This document shows, one piece after another, positions 52,295-61,376 of a stretch of DNA of 64,000 nucleotides. The position numbers were made by a program, and so were the translations under genes. Source of the stretch: Mailhella massiliensis (lineage in GTDB: Bacteria > Desulfobacterota > Desulfovibrionia > Desulfovibrionales > Desulfovibrionaceae); NCBI RefSeq assembly GCF_900155525.1, contig NZ_LT706943.1:53114-117113 (forward strand), in the 5' to 3' direction. Every line of letters begins with the position of its first letter. Positions within the stretch are counted from its first letter, which is position 1. Below the pieces are notes generated by a model. The model ran no database searches and had not been told where the DNA came from. It saw nothing but the letters and a program-made list of their open reading frames with translations.

Positions 52295-53268
52295 GGTTAC
52301 GGTAAGGCCGGGGCAGAAATCACACTAAGGTTACCATAAGGTTTTGGGAGCGGTAAGGTAGCAGGCTGGTGGCAGGTGGCAACCGCAAAAAAAAAGCCGA
52401 TAAGTTGACGGCTGGTTGACGGCGTAAACCACAAAAAAAGAGAGGGGCCAGGTGGAACGTCAACGGCAAGTCAACGGTGTTGACCTCAAAAAAGGAACCG
52501 GCAAGGGGTAGCTTGGTAGGTACTCGACTCAAAGTTGAGCGCAGTGGAAAGCGTAGCAAATGTCGCAAAAGTCGCAGTTGTCGCAGGGATGCCAGAACAG
52601 AAACAGGGCTAGCAATCGGCCTGCTATCCTTCCTCACCTGCCGGTACTCAGTCCAAACTTGGGGGCAGTGAACCGGCTCATATCTGAGCGCGTTACCTCG
52701 CCGCAAAGGGGAATTCTGCGTATTGTGCGTATTCTGCGGGTAGTGTGTGAATTCTGAAAAAGGCAATTCTGGGGATATTGGGGATATTGGGTATAAGGTA
52801 TCAATCCTGAAAAATGATCGGCCTCACCTGCCGGAACTCGCCACAAGGCCGGAGAGGCGCGGAACGGGGACGGCATAGTCAACCAGCAGGCCGGGCGGTA
52901 AACGTGTCCCTCCGTGGCGCGTAGTGGCTTGACGGGGTATGCCCGGCATGAGAGATTGGACGCGGGGACAACGGGCGATTCATGGGGAGCGCCTCCAAGG
53001 TTGCGGGCCGTCTGGGTAACACCGGGCGGCCTTCTTCTTTGCCGGGACTCTTGACGTGGGGCCTGCACCGAGGGAGAGTGAAGCCGTGGTTGTCGTATTC
53101 CATGGCAAGGCGTGAACTGCTGGCACACCTCGGCAAGGGGCCGTCCGGGTAACCGGGCGGCCTTTTTTGTGCCCTCTCCCCATGCCGGAGAAAATTAAGC
53201 CATATCCGGGTAATACTTGTTCCGTAAGGTTGGCTTGAAGTCTCAACCTGCAACCTGAGAGGATATCC
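52295..53268. other. Repeat-rich noncoding region of the element
   Basis: No gene seen. Contents: AAGGTTAC-type direct repeats about 60 bases apart (52265-52360); TTGACGG/CGTCAAC words (52405-52490); GTCGCA four times (52562-52585); ATTCTGCG and GGGGATATT tandem copies (52720-52800), parts of which recur inverted at 42071-42145; and two similar GC-rich hairpins (53006-53041, 53139-53162), the second a terminator. It may be a second replication or control site. Confidence 0.55.
53139..53168 (+). terminator. Terminator ahead of the Asp-rich gene
   Basis: GGCCGTCCGG-GTAA-CCGGGCGGCC followed by TTTTTT. A similar stem without a U-run lies 130 bases upstream (53006-53041). Confidence 0.7.
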
Positions 53269-53505
53269 ATGACCCGAAAGTTCCTCCCCTTGATGATGGC
53301 TTTATTTCTACTCGCGTCCGTCGTCGTTCTCGGTGAAGGTTTCGCCTCTTCTTTCCCTTCTTTTGGCGCGTCGATTGACGCGGGAATCGCGTATGCGGAT
53401 GATGATGGCGACGACTGGGATGACGATGATGACGATGACGATGATCGGGACGATGACGACGATGACGATGACGATGATCGGCGACGTGGAAGACGGCGTT
53501 ATTGA
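53269..53505 (+). CDS. Exported Asp-rich small protein
   Basis: 78 residues: signal peptide (hydrophobic residues 6-25), short hydrophobic middle (GASIDAGIAYA), then about 30 residues almost entirely Asp with a few Arg and Gly, ending RRRGRRRY. The tail comes from GAT/GAC triplet runs. AGAGGA stands 6 bases ahead of the ATG. Small exported proteins of this kind, with a poly-Asp tail, may bind calcium or cationic peptides; none of this is shown. It is the last gene before the right attachment site. Confidence 0.65.
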   Translation: MTRKFLPLMMALFLLASVVVLGEGFASSFPSFGASIDAGIAYADDDGDDWDDDDDDDDDRDDDDDDDDDDRRRGRRRY

Positions 53506-53572
53506 GATGTGAATGTACAGGCGGGGGCTTCAAATGGGAGTGACCTCGCCTAGTGGATCGTCGTCTGAAAAT

Positions 53573-53590
53573 GGTATGATTTTTGGTATG
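53573..53590 (+). repeat. Integrase arm-type sites, right end
   Basis: Two direct copies of GGTATG 12 bases apart, each followed by TTTTT-like tracts, 65-80 bases inside the right attachment core. They match the hexamers at the left end. Confidence 0.55.
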
Positions 53591-53654
53591 GTTTTTGTGA
53601 ACTGAAAACTATTGAATTGTGTAATATCAATATGTTATAAGCGTAGTTTGGTGG

Positions 53655-53669
53655 CCACCCTTTCCGCCA
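53655..53669 (+). repeat. attR core
   Basis: CCACCCTTTCCGCCA, identical to the last 15 bases of tRNA-Ser(CGA). Confidence 0.85.
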
Positions 53670-53729
53670 CGAAGAAACCAAACATCCCCGCAGTCGTTTG
53701 CCGGCTGCGGGGATGTTTGGTTTCTTCGT
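53669..53729. terminator. Long hairpin, probably the original tRNA-Ser terminator
   Basis: Perfect 25-base arms (53669-53693 and 53705-53729) with an 11-base loop, starting directly at the attachment core. Before integration it would have stood immediately after the tRNA CCA end. There is no long U-run, but the arm carries TTTCTTCG. Confidence 0.7.
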
Positions 53730-56354
53730 CATCATGCGGTGCAGGGCGCGGTAGCAGGTGGCGGGCCTGTTCTCCCGCAGAAATGGCCGGAGTCTTTTGC
53801 TGCCCGGGCGGAAAGGGCGTTTTGAAAGGAAACGCTGAGAGTGTGAGTGCGAATACCTTTCGTCGGACGAGAGGAGAGGACGGAGAAAGTCCGGTGAAAG
53901 AGGGCGCTTCGTTGTGAAGCTGTCGGACGTTCGCCGTCTGTTCATCCGGTCTTCTGTTGAGATTCCGTGACTGGGGCAGAAGGCAGACGTGCTCCGGTTC
54001 TGCCGACGTTCTGCGTGTTTTGAGTCCACGGACTGCAGAGGCGGGGCTTTTGTGGGGGGGGGATTTCGGCAAAGGCCATATGTGTTTTTCCCTTCCGGCG
54101 TGTGGGGGCCGGAAGTCGTCTTCTCTCCTCATAGTGCAGGACTCCTGCTTCGCGCGAACGACAACATATTCATGGACGAGGCGTTTCCCCCGGAAGAGCG
54201 GAGAGGTAGGCACGGATATGCGTTCCGGCGATGAAAGCGGAATTTTGAGGGGGAAGAAATGGAAAAAAGTTTGACCGGTCGTATTTTTATGCCGGATCTG
54301 TTTGGTGAAAGCGTCGTCCGCTTCCCGGAGGAGAGGAGATGCGGCCGGAGAGAAAACTTTTCCCCTTCAGGTTCGGCAGTCTGTGTGCAGTTTTGGAAGA
54401 AGCGCAATGGATATTGCCTGTAAAGAGTTGGATTTGTCAAACTGTTGTCATGCCCGGAGGATCTTTTTTTCCTGGGCGGAAGAGTGCTGAAGGCATGTTG
54501 TCTGTTGCCTGTACGAGAGCCTTTGGGAGGGGCCGAAGGGGATACTTCCGCCTCGGCTTCAAGGGACAGCGTGTAGGCGCCTTCCGCATGTCGCATGGAA
54601 TCATGCCGCTGTTTCCGCATAAGATACCTGGAGCTTTTTCATGCCGGCATAAGATGGAAGCAGAAACATCAAGAATAGGTCAGGGATTCAAACTCTGCGA
54701 AAACTTTTGCATAATACTTTTGAAGATGGGGAGAAGCCGTAGAAAATTCTTTAACTTACGCTATTGTCAAAGAATGCTGTAAGAGAAATATTCTTTTTTG
54801 CTAGTAGGTATGTTATTAAAAGATGCCCCTTTGATTCGGAAGCGTCGTGCCGGGAGGCGACGCCTTGGATTGCCGCCGCGGAGGAAGCGTTTTTCTGCGG
54901 GCGTACTTCGTATTCCATATTTTAAGGATAAGGAGCAGCCAGACCGGCAACGTGTCATAATCTCCCAAGCGGAAAAGTTTTTCCTGTATCAGACTGCTTG
55001 TCGGTTCCGGGGGAGGATGGAGCGTACTGTTATCTGGTCTCATATCGCGCAGGTTGCTGGAATTTCCCCCTGGGGCATGGCGGAGAGCTGCGTTTCATCA
55101 CGGCATAGTTCACAGCCGGGATATGCTGCACGCAGGACTTGAAGAATACATCCGCAATAACCTTGCAGGGCACGGCGATTCTTGTCGGCAGCGAAGACAT
55201 GGAAGATGGGCCGCAGGAAATGGTGGAAGAGGCAGAGAAGACGGGAGTTACGCTTTTCATGCCGTTCCGGCTCAAGTCCATTGATGTGACGAAGGCTATA
55301 GGTGTCCTTATCGTACGCAACAGGCCGGAGCGCGGGATGGCGCCTTTCCGGGCAGCTTCTCCGAGCTCTTGAAGCGGAAGTGCCCGAACTCATGCGGAGC
55401 GTGATCCTCTTGTAGACGGTCTCAGGATTTTTTGCGTTGTCTGCATATTCGCCCTGTGTTCAGCAGAGCAGGGCGAATACGCCCATGTCATGGAGTGCCG
55501 TCAATGCCATATACATTCCTCCTGCTCCGCCACGATGGGGAAAATCTACACCATGCCCGGGGGCGACAGGGACATCTGTCTGGTCATGGCCGCCTCGGAG
55601 AAAAAGGCGGAAGATGCGCTCGCCTGTCTTGAGCCTCAGCTTGTGCACGACAGGGAGAACAACGTCGCCCTGCTTTTCGCGCTCAGGGGCTATTTCTGTG
55701 TAACGGCAATATTGCCCGTACGGCACAATATATCTTCGTGCGCCGCACACGCTGCCGTATCGTCTGAAACAGATACGGCGTTGAAGAAGGCAAGCCCGCC
55801 AGCTTCATGGTGATGAACGCAAGGAGCGGGACGAGGCCATCTGCAATCGTGATTCCTGCCTGTTGCGCAACGGCGAGCTTCTCTTCAAACCCACGCCCGA
55901 GGTGATCGTCACCGACAAGCCCATGCGGAAGGGACAAACCGCCTTCAGCTTCTGCTCGGCGTTGTCGATAAGAAAAGCGGTCCGCTTCTCCGAGATGGAC
56001 CGCTTTTCTTATCGGAGAACCGGACGAACCGCTTTGGAATGGAAACGGAGCCGGAAGCCTGCCCTGCGCAGTCGGAAGAACTGCGGTATGGTTTTTCATG
56101 GCTTATGCCGTGAAGACGAAAGGCATATAAGGGAGGGGGCATCTCCGTCGGGGAAAGAAACGGAGAAGGAAAAGCCCGGCATCTGCGGGCACGACGGAAC
56201 AGGGAGAGATGACGGGAGGGCTGGTATGTATTAATATCCGTATTTGACGTTATGAAAAAAAATGGCTAACAAACGCACGGATATTAATGATACTCTTAAG
56301 GATGCAGTAACAGGATGAATACTGTTTTCTTTTCTCCGAAATCAGGGAGGGAAC
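53730..56354. other. 2.6-kb stretch without an intact gene
   Basis: Open frames are short and mostly of chance composition. Protein-like fragments occur at 55139-55330 (GTAILVGSEDMEDGP, GVTLFMPFRLKSIDVTKA), 55538-55690 (GKIYTMPGGDRDICLVMAAS, ENNVALLFALR) and 55863-55960 (LRNGELLFKPTPEVIVTDK), suggesting a decayed gene or genes on the plus strand. A bidirectional-looking hairpin with perfect 18-base arms stands at 55966-56014. Function of the fragments is not recognised. Confidence 0.45.
55966..56014. terminator. Hairpin with 18-base perfect arms
   Basis: Arms at 55966-55983 and 55997-56014, 13-base loop; AAGAAAAGC on one side and GCTTTTCTT on the other, the form of a bidirectional terminator following the decayed frames. 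Confidence 0.6.
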
Positions 56355-57650
56355 ATGTTTCATACCTCGAAAGATGAACATGTACATGCTCCCTTTTCTC
56401 CCGGCTTTTTCCTTTACAATAACGGGATGTTTTTTCTCGACGAGAAGGCAAAGAGCATTTTCGATTCCGTACTTGGCAGAATATCCCGGGACAAATTTCT
56501 GTCCATGCTGGATGCCGATGCGCATTCCCTTTTTTTGAAGATATTAAAAAGTGAAGAATTTGGGAATGTTGTCATTATCAATGCTCTGACGGGCAATAAC
56601 GGAGCAGTAAAGCCGGTCCTCATTCAGGGCGCCGTCCTTGACCGTAATGAAGAGGGAGGGGCCGTATCTTTTTCCGGGTACTGTGCAGAGGTGAAGAACG
56701 AGTTTTCCGTTCCAAGAATATACAATGCCGCCGAAATCGGTCTGTGGGAATGGGACGGCGTATCGGGCAAGTGCAATTTTTGCAGGGATTACCACCGAAT
56801 GCTGGGATATGACTGGCCTAGGGAAAGTCTGCCCGACAGTTTTGAGGGCTGGAAAAAGCTTGTTCACCCGGAAGATGTGGAAGCCGTTCTTTTTCAGGAA
56901 AAACTGTCCAGAGATCAGCGTGCAGGCGACAAGTTTGAATGTTTCATCAGACTCAGACATAAAAACGGAGAGTATATCTGGACCATCGGAAAGGGTTTTG
57001 TCGCCCAGCGGGATCATCTCGGAAGAGCGATATCCATACGAGGCACCAACCAGAATATCGATATCGTGCAGAAAAACTGTGAGAAAACTTTGGAAAGAAG
57101 CTTTCGTGACTATCTTACCAACTGCTATAACAGAACATTTTTTAAAGAATACTGGGAAAAAGTGACGACGGATGGCGGATGGCCCATCAGTTTTCTGTAT
57201 GTGGATATCTGCGGTTTGAAGATGGTGAACGATCTGCTGGGGCATGACGTCGGCGACAAAATGATTCTTCGTCTGGTCAACATCATGGAATCCGTCATTC
57301 AGATGTCGAAGTATATCATAAGGATGGGAGGAGATGAATTTTTAGTTGTTCTTCCCGAGTGCGGCATGGAACTTATTGCCGAGTGCGAGAAGAATTTAAA
57401 TAAATATATGAAATTTAAAAATGAAGGAAAGGACATTCCGGTAGTGTTTTCCGTCGGCTCTTCTTCCTTGTATGGAAAGGAAGATTCTCTGGAAGATGCG
57501 ATTCATGCCGCAGAAAGAAGAATGCAGAGGCATAAGGAAGTAACACGCAGGGAAGATTTACTTTTTTTGAAATCATATATTGAAGCGGTCAAGAATACGG
57601 AAGTTGCGTATCAGGATTCCCGGCTGTATCCGGTGAAAAACGGAACCTGA
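56355..57650 (+). CDS. Diguanylate cyclase with PAS domain
   Basis: 431 residues. The N-terminal 110 residues are PAS-like and poorly conserved, 120-240 is a PAS/PAC domain (IGLWEWDGVSGKC, LVHPEDVEAVLFQ, RHKNGEYIWTIGKG), then a GGDEF domain opening with RDYLTNCYNRTFF and the active site GGDEF at 325-329 in its canonical form. No EAL domain, membrane segment or RxxD inhibitory site recognised. It makes cyclic-di-GMP in response to a signal sensed by the PAS domains. GGGAGG stands 6 bases ahead of the ATG. Confidence 0.93.
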   Translation: MFHTSKDEHVHAPFSPGFFLYNNGMFFLDEKAKSIFDSVLGRISRDKFLSMLDADAHSLFLKILKSEEFGNVVIINALTGNNGAVKPVLIQGAVLDRNEEGGAVSFSGYCAEVKNEFSVPRIYNAAEIGLWEWDGVSGKCNFCRDYHRMLGYDWPRESLPDSFEGWKKLVHPEDVEAVLFQEKLSRDQRAGDKFECFIRLRHKNGEYIWTIGKGFVAQRDHLGRAISIRGTNQNIDIVQKNCEKTLERSFRDYLTNCYNRTFFKEYWEKVTTDGGWPISFLYVDICGLKMVNDLLGHDVGDKMILRLVNIMESVIQMSKYIIRMGGDEFLVVLPECGMELIAECEKNLNKYMKFKNEGKDIPVVFSVGSSSLYGKEDSLEDAIHAAERRMQRHKEVTRREDLLFLKSYIEAVKNTEVAYQDSRLYPVKNGT

Positions 57651-57967
57651 TCTGACTGTTTTTCCATACATGGCATGTGGAGCATTGCGTTCCCGCTGAG
57701 ACGACACGGCTCCGGGCGTGGGGAGGGCGCGGAAGCCCATATCTCCGGTGCGGCGGGAAAGGATAGACCGCAGTCGTTTTTTGGGGGCGCTTTTTTGAGG
57801 GGCGGATTTCCGTGCCTGCCGAGGGCTCGGCAGGGAGGAACTTTTTCTGAAAAGCCGGACAGCGCAGGGCATTGCGGAAAAAAGCAGAAGGAGAATGTCT
57901 TGACAGCAGAAGCCGGATGTTTACTTTCCTCCCACACCTTTTGCATTTTTTGTAAGGAGTCTGATCC
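57651..57967. other. Intergenic stretch without genes
   Basis: GC-rich, with no clear promoter or terminator recognised; a TTGACA at 57899 lacks a fitting -10 box. Confidence 0.45.
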
Positions 57968-58396
57968 ATGAAGATCACCACGAAGAATATTCTGGAAGGC
58001 GTGGTCACCGCCGTGAAGGCCGGCGCCGTCAACGACGAGATTTCCATCGAACTCAAGGGGGGGCTGAAAATGTCCGCCATTGTGACCAGCGCGAGCACGG
58101 AAACCCTCGGTCTCAGGCCCGGCAGGGAAGTGGTCGCCATGGTCAAGGGCGTGAACGTGCTTCTTGCCCGTGATATGGACGGCTATGTGTTCTCCTCCCG
58201 CAATATGCTGCCCGGCACGGTGAAGGCCGTGAAGAAGGGGCAGATCATGGCCAGCGTGGTTGTGGAACTGGATAACGGCGACCGCCTGACTTCCGTGTGC
58301 ACGGTGGACAGCGCCGACGACGCGGGAATTGCCGAAGGCGTGCGCGTGCAGGCCGCCATCAAGGCCCCGCATGTGATTCTTGCCGCCAGGGCATAA
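57968..58396 (+). CDS. Molbindin (two TOBE/Mop domains)
   Basis: 142 residues in two repeats of about 70: NILEGVVTAVKAGAVNDEISIEL and NMLPGTVKAVKKGQIMASVVVEL open each Mop domain. These cytoplasmic proteins bind molybdate or tungstate oxyanions for storage or transfer to cofactor synthesis. A Shine-Dalgarno sequence AAGGAG stands ahead. No molybdate transporter genes adjoin. A strong terminator follows. Confidence 0.9.
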   Translation: MKITTKNILEGVVTAVKAGAVNDEISIELKGGLKMSAIVTSASTETLGLRPGREVVAMVKGVNVLLARDMDGYVFSSRNMLPGTVKAVKKGQIMASVVVELDNGDRLTSVCTVDSADDAGIAEGVRVQAAIKAPHVILAARA

Positions 58397-58436
58397 GCTT
58401 TTGCCGCCCCCTTCGTGGGGGAAGAGCCGTATTGCG

Positions 58437-58481
58437 AACATACCCGGCACAGAGCTGAAGGCTGTGCCGGGTATGTTTTTT
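58437..58481 (+). terminator. Terminator after the molbindin gene
   Basis: Perfect 16-base arms (AACATACCCGGCACAG and its complement), 9-base loop, then TTTT. Confidence 0.9.
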
Positions 58482-58530
58482 GTTAAGACCTTCAGGCAGT
58501 TGAGGGAGCGGAAGCGACCGAAACAGAAAA

Positions 58531-59253
58531 CCACCCGCTAAGCGGGTGGAACACAAAACGGTTATACCTGAAAAAACACCTTTTCGATAAGACGGAGTTG
58601 TTCAGGCTCCCGTCCACATTGAAAAGGTGCTTTTTTATGGCGAAAGAACAAAATCTGGCACATACGAAATGTCTGTGTAGGTACCATATTGTCTTCACTT
58701 CCAAGTATAGGAGAAAAGTAATTTATGGGCAATACCGTGAGGAAACAGGAAAAATAATACGACAGCTTTGTAATTACAAGATAATTGAAATTATTGAGAG
58801 ACATATGATGATAGACCATGTGCATATGCTTGTCATGATACCGCTAAAGTATGCGATATCATCGGTTATGGGGTATATAAAGGGTAAAAGTTCTCTGATG
58901 ATTTTTGATAAATTTTCCCAACTGAAATACCGGTATGGCAATTGGATATTCTGGAGCGTGGGATATTACGTCAGCACAGCAGGTTTGAACGAAGCAACAA
59001 TCAGGAAATATATACGGGAGCAGGATAGAGAATATATCATGCTCGATAAGAGGACGAGCAGGGAATATACGGATCCGTTCAGTTCAAAGCAAGGAAAGCT
59101 CCTTTAGGAGCAGGCTACGAGTCAAAGTACATGAGGGCTTGAACTGTTGAAAAAAACAGGGCGCCGACCAGAGAAGTTCAAGCCGGCGCTCTTAAAGTGC
59201 GAGTAAGTAACAAGCCCTTACAGGGCTGGACAAGCCACCCGTTTTACGGGTGG
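58531..59253 (+). mobile_element. IS200/IS605-type element (IS200 group, tnpA only)
   Basis: Subterminal palindromes CCACCCGCTAAGCGGGTGG (58531-58549) and CCACCCGTTTTACGGGTGG (59235-59253) bracket a single transposase gene. Exact outer ends are not visible because these elements lack inverted terminal repeats. A second stem, ACACCTTTTC paired with GAAAAGGTG, spans 58578-58629 and covers the region just before the transposase start, the arrangement that limits translation in IS200. No tnpB is present. Confidence 0.85.
58637..59107 (+). CDS. tnpA: IS200-type transposase (HUH, Y1)
   Basis: 156 residues. YHIVFTSKYRRKVI, the metal-binding HVHMLV (His-x-His) and the catalytic Tyr in VGYYVSTAGLNEATIRKYI are all intact, so the enzyme may be active. 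It moves single-stranded DNA. The start follows a T-rich stretch, GGTGC ahead, inside the translation-limiting hairpin. Confidence 0.92.
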   Translation: MAKEQNLAHTKCLCRYHIVFTSKYRRKVIYGQYREETGKIIRQLCNYKIIEIIERHMMIDHVHMLVMIPLKYAISSVMGYIKGKSSLMIFDKFSQLKYRYGNWIFWSVGYYVSTAGLNEATIRKYIREQDREYIMLDKRTSREYTDPFSSKQGKLL

Positions 59254-59900
59254 TCCTGATGAAGCCGGAATCATGCGTTCTAAAAGCAGGCATGAGCGGC
59301 CTGCGGGGTACCATCCGTCTTTTCCGCCGCAGACGTCTTGCCCGAAACCGGACTTTTCCGAAAAGCTGAGGGCAGAAGTGTTGAAAATTTTGTCTCCGTC
59401 AGATCACGGCGTGGAGAAGGCATGAAACGGGGCGGAACCCGCAGGCGGGGAGGAAAAGGTTATGGTATTATTTTATGATATCAGTAAATTAGATGAAATT
59501 TTATAAAATGTTTCGCGCTTGAAAAAAAGAATGTTTTCTCGGGAAAAAAAGAGAGTCCGTTTCCTTTTTTCGTCGTGACGATCGGAAAAGGATGCTGAAG
59601 TTGTGCCGGTGGAAAAAACTATAACATATTGGTATCTATAAAAATAGAGCGGGATTTTCAACGCTGGAAACCGCCGGAAAAGGAAAGGGCCTGCCCGGAA
59701 CGGTCGGAAAAAGAGCAGGGAAAAAGGAGTGTAAAAATTTTTTTATTCTAATAAAAATAATACAATAGCAATATTTTTTATTATCTTTTTATAATTTTAT
59801 TAACATTTTATTATCAAAGCTTGTTGCAGTGTCGTCCCATGGAAAAAGAGGGATTTTCCATACGGTTTCATCGACCAACTTTTTTCAAAGGAATGACAAA
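59254..59900. promoter_or_regulatory. AT-rich upstream region of the porin gene
   Basis: No gene seen. From 59470 to 59820 the DNA is very AT-rich, with long A and T tracts (59730-59815) of the kind that lift strong promoters. The exact -35/-10 boxes cannot be chosen with confidence. Confidence 0.45.
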
Positions 59901-61259
59901 ATGAAAAAGCTTACCACGCTTCTTCTGGCCGCCGGCATGGTGTTTGCCGCGTCCGCTCCCGCTTCCGCCGTTGATGTGAAGATGGACGGCTCCTATCTGT
60001 TCCAGTTCACCCAGGGCGCCGGCGCCTCCTTCGACAACAGCAAGTTCGATAAGGAAATGCAGATGGTCCGCATCGGCATGACCTTCTCCGTTTCCGAACA
60101 GCTCTCCGGCTACATCCAGACCCACAGCAAGTGGGACTGGGGCCGCACTGAAACCAGCCTCGGCGGCGCTGACGGTCTCGGCACTCATCCCGACATGTAC
60201 CTCCGTCAGGCCTACATCGACTGGCTCATCCCCAGCACCGATGTGAAGGTTCGCATGGGTCGTCAGCTCCTCGCCCTGCCCGCCCTTGCCAACGGCAAGA
60301 ACGTGGCTCTGTGGTGGTCTGATCCCGCCGACGGCATCGCCATCGACGCTACCGTGACCGACTGGCTGTCCCTGTCCGCCTGGTGGGCCCGTTACAGCCG
60401 TACCGCCGCTGGCGCCGGCTACACCAACGCCTACGACACCGCCGGCTCCAACGCCGCCGACGTGTTCGCCCTGGCTGCCGACTTCACCTACTTCGACGGC
60501 TTCCGCTTCCAGCCCTTCTTCGCCTTCGCCGCTCAGGGTGACAACACCATGAACGACTCCGCCAACGGCACCGCCAACGCGCTGCTGCCCAAGGGCGCCG
60601 ATATTGAAAACAACACCTACTGGGTCGGCTTCACCGGCACCATGACCTATTTCGACCCCTTCCAGGCGAAGCTCGGCTTCATGTACGGCGATCGTGACTT
60701 CAAGAGCAGCACCGGCGAACCCAGCCAGCACGGCTACTTCATGGACGCCACCGTGTCCTACAAGACCGCTTACGGTACTCCTGAACTGCTCGCCTTCTAC
60801 GGCTCCGGCGACGATGACGACGTGCAGTACGCCTATCAGGAAAACATGCCTTCTCTGGTCGGCCGCTTCAAGGGTTCCTACGGCTTCTTCAACGGTTCCG
60901 GTCTTGAAGACAACAACCTCCAGAACAACCACACCGGTATGGGCGTCTGGGGCCTCCGCGCTGCCTGGAAGAACATCTCCTTCATCGAAGATCTCTCCCA
61001 CGAAGTGGCTGTGATGTACGCTCAGGGTACCAACGATGCCAAGAACAAGGCCTTCGGTATCGCTCCCCACAAGTACATGACCACTGAAGACTCCGTGATC
61101 GAACTCGACTTCAGCACCACCTACAACATCTACAAGAACCTGACCGCTTACCTCGAAGCCGCCTATGTGTTCGAAGACTTCGACAACGGTGGCAAGTATC
61201 GTCAGTCTTCTTATGAAGATGCCTGGAAGGTTGCTCTCCAGTTCGAATACAAGTTCTAA
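59901..61259 (+). CDS. Outer membrane homotrimeric porin
   Basis: 452 residues with a clear signal peptide (LLLAAGMVFAASAPASA), then beta-strand-like alternation throughout and the C-terminal pattern LQFEYKF ending in Phe, the outer-membrane insertion signal. It resembles the abundant porins of Desulfovibrio. Nearly all codons end in C or G from a narrow set, so it is highly expressed. AAAGGA stands ahead of the ATG. Likely the main general diffusion channel. Terminator downstream. Confidence 0.9.
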   Translation: MKKLTTLLLAAGMVFAASAPASAVDVKMDGSYLFQFTQGAGASFDNSKFDKEMQMVRIGMTFSVSEQLSGYIQTHSKWDWGRTETSLGGADGLGTHPDMYLRQAYIDWLIPSTDVKVRMGRQLLALPALANGKNVALWWSDPADGIAIDATVTDWLSLSAWWARYSRTAAGAGYTNAYDTAGSNAADVFALAADFTYFDGFRFQPFFAFAAQGDNTMNDSANGTANALLPKGADIENNTYWVGFTGTMTYFDPFQAKLGFMYGDRDFKSSTGEPSQHGYFMDATVSYKTAYGTPELLAFYGSGDDDDVQYAYQENMPSLVGRFKGSYGFFNGSGLEDNNLQNNHTGMGVWGLRAAWKNISFIEDLSHEVAVMYAQGTNDAKNKAFGIAPHKYMTTEDSVIELDFSTTYNIYKNLTAYLEAAYVFEDFDNGGKYRQSSYEDAWKVALQFEYKF

Positions 61260-61300
61260 TTCGGTGCGGGCCTGGCCCGTGCTGGACTGAACCGCCTTGC

Positions 61301-61333
61301 ACGGGAGAGGACGCAAGTCCTCTCCCGTTTTTC
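61301..61333 (+). terminator. Terminator after the porin gene
   Basis: Perfect 12-base arms ACGGGAGAGGAC / GTCCTCTCCCGT with a GCAA tetraloop, followed by TTTTC. Confidence 0.9.
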
Positions 61334-61376
61334 ATTTGTGTTGTCCTTTGCCGCAAAGGTAACAGGGGGTGCCGTT

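Larger units (their letters stand above)
38793..53669 (+). mobile_element. P4-like integrative element in tRNA-Ser(CGA)
   Basis: The 15-base sequence CCACCCTTTCCGCCA ends the tRNA (38793-38807) and is repeated at 53655-53669. Between the copies lie a P4-type integrase next to the tRNA, cargo genes, an AlpA-like regulator, small coupled genes, a Toprim-DUF927 primase/helicase, an iteron cluster and accessory genes. There are no capsid, tail or conjugation genes, so it resembles a satellite or an integrative mobilisable element that needs a helper. It is 14.9 kb including two inserted IS copies (832 bases each), so about 13.2 kb originally. The interrupted integrase suggests it can no longer excise by itself. 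Confidence 0.88.

Noticed and set aside
52295..53268. CRISPR array
   Set aside because: Repeats are short, variable in spacing and without unique equal-length spacers; no cas genes.
54339..54782. 147-residue frame in the gene-poor region
   Set aside because: Chance composition and no recognised motif; no ribosome site.
59868..61316. 482-residue open frame antisense to the porin
   Set aside because: Produced by the biased codon use of the porin; Val/Gly/Glu-rich and without motifs.
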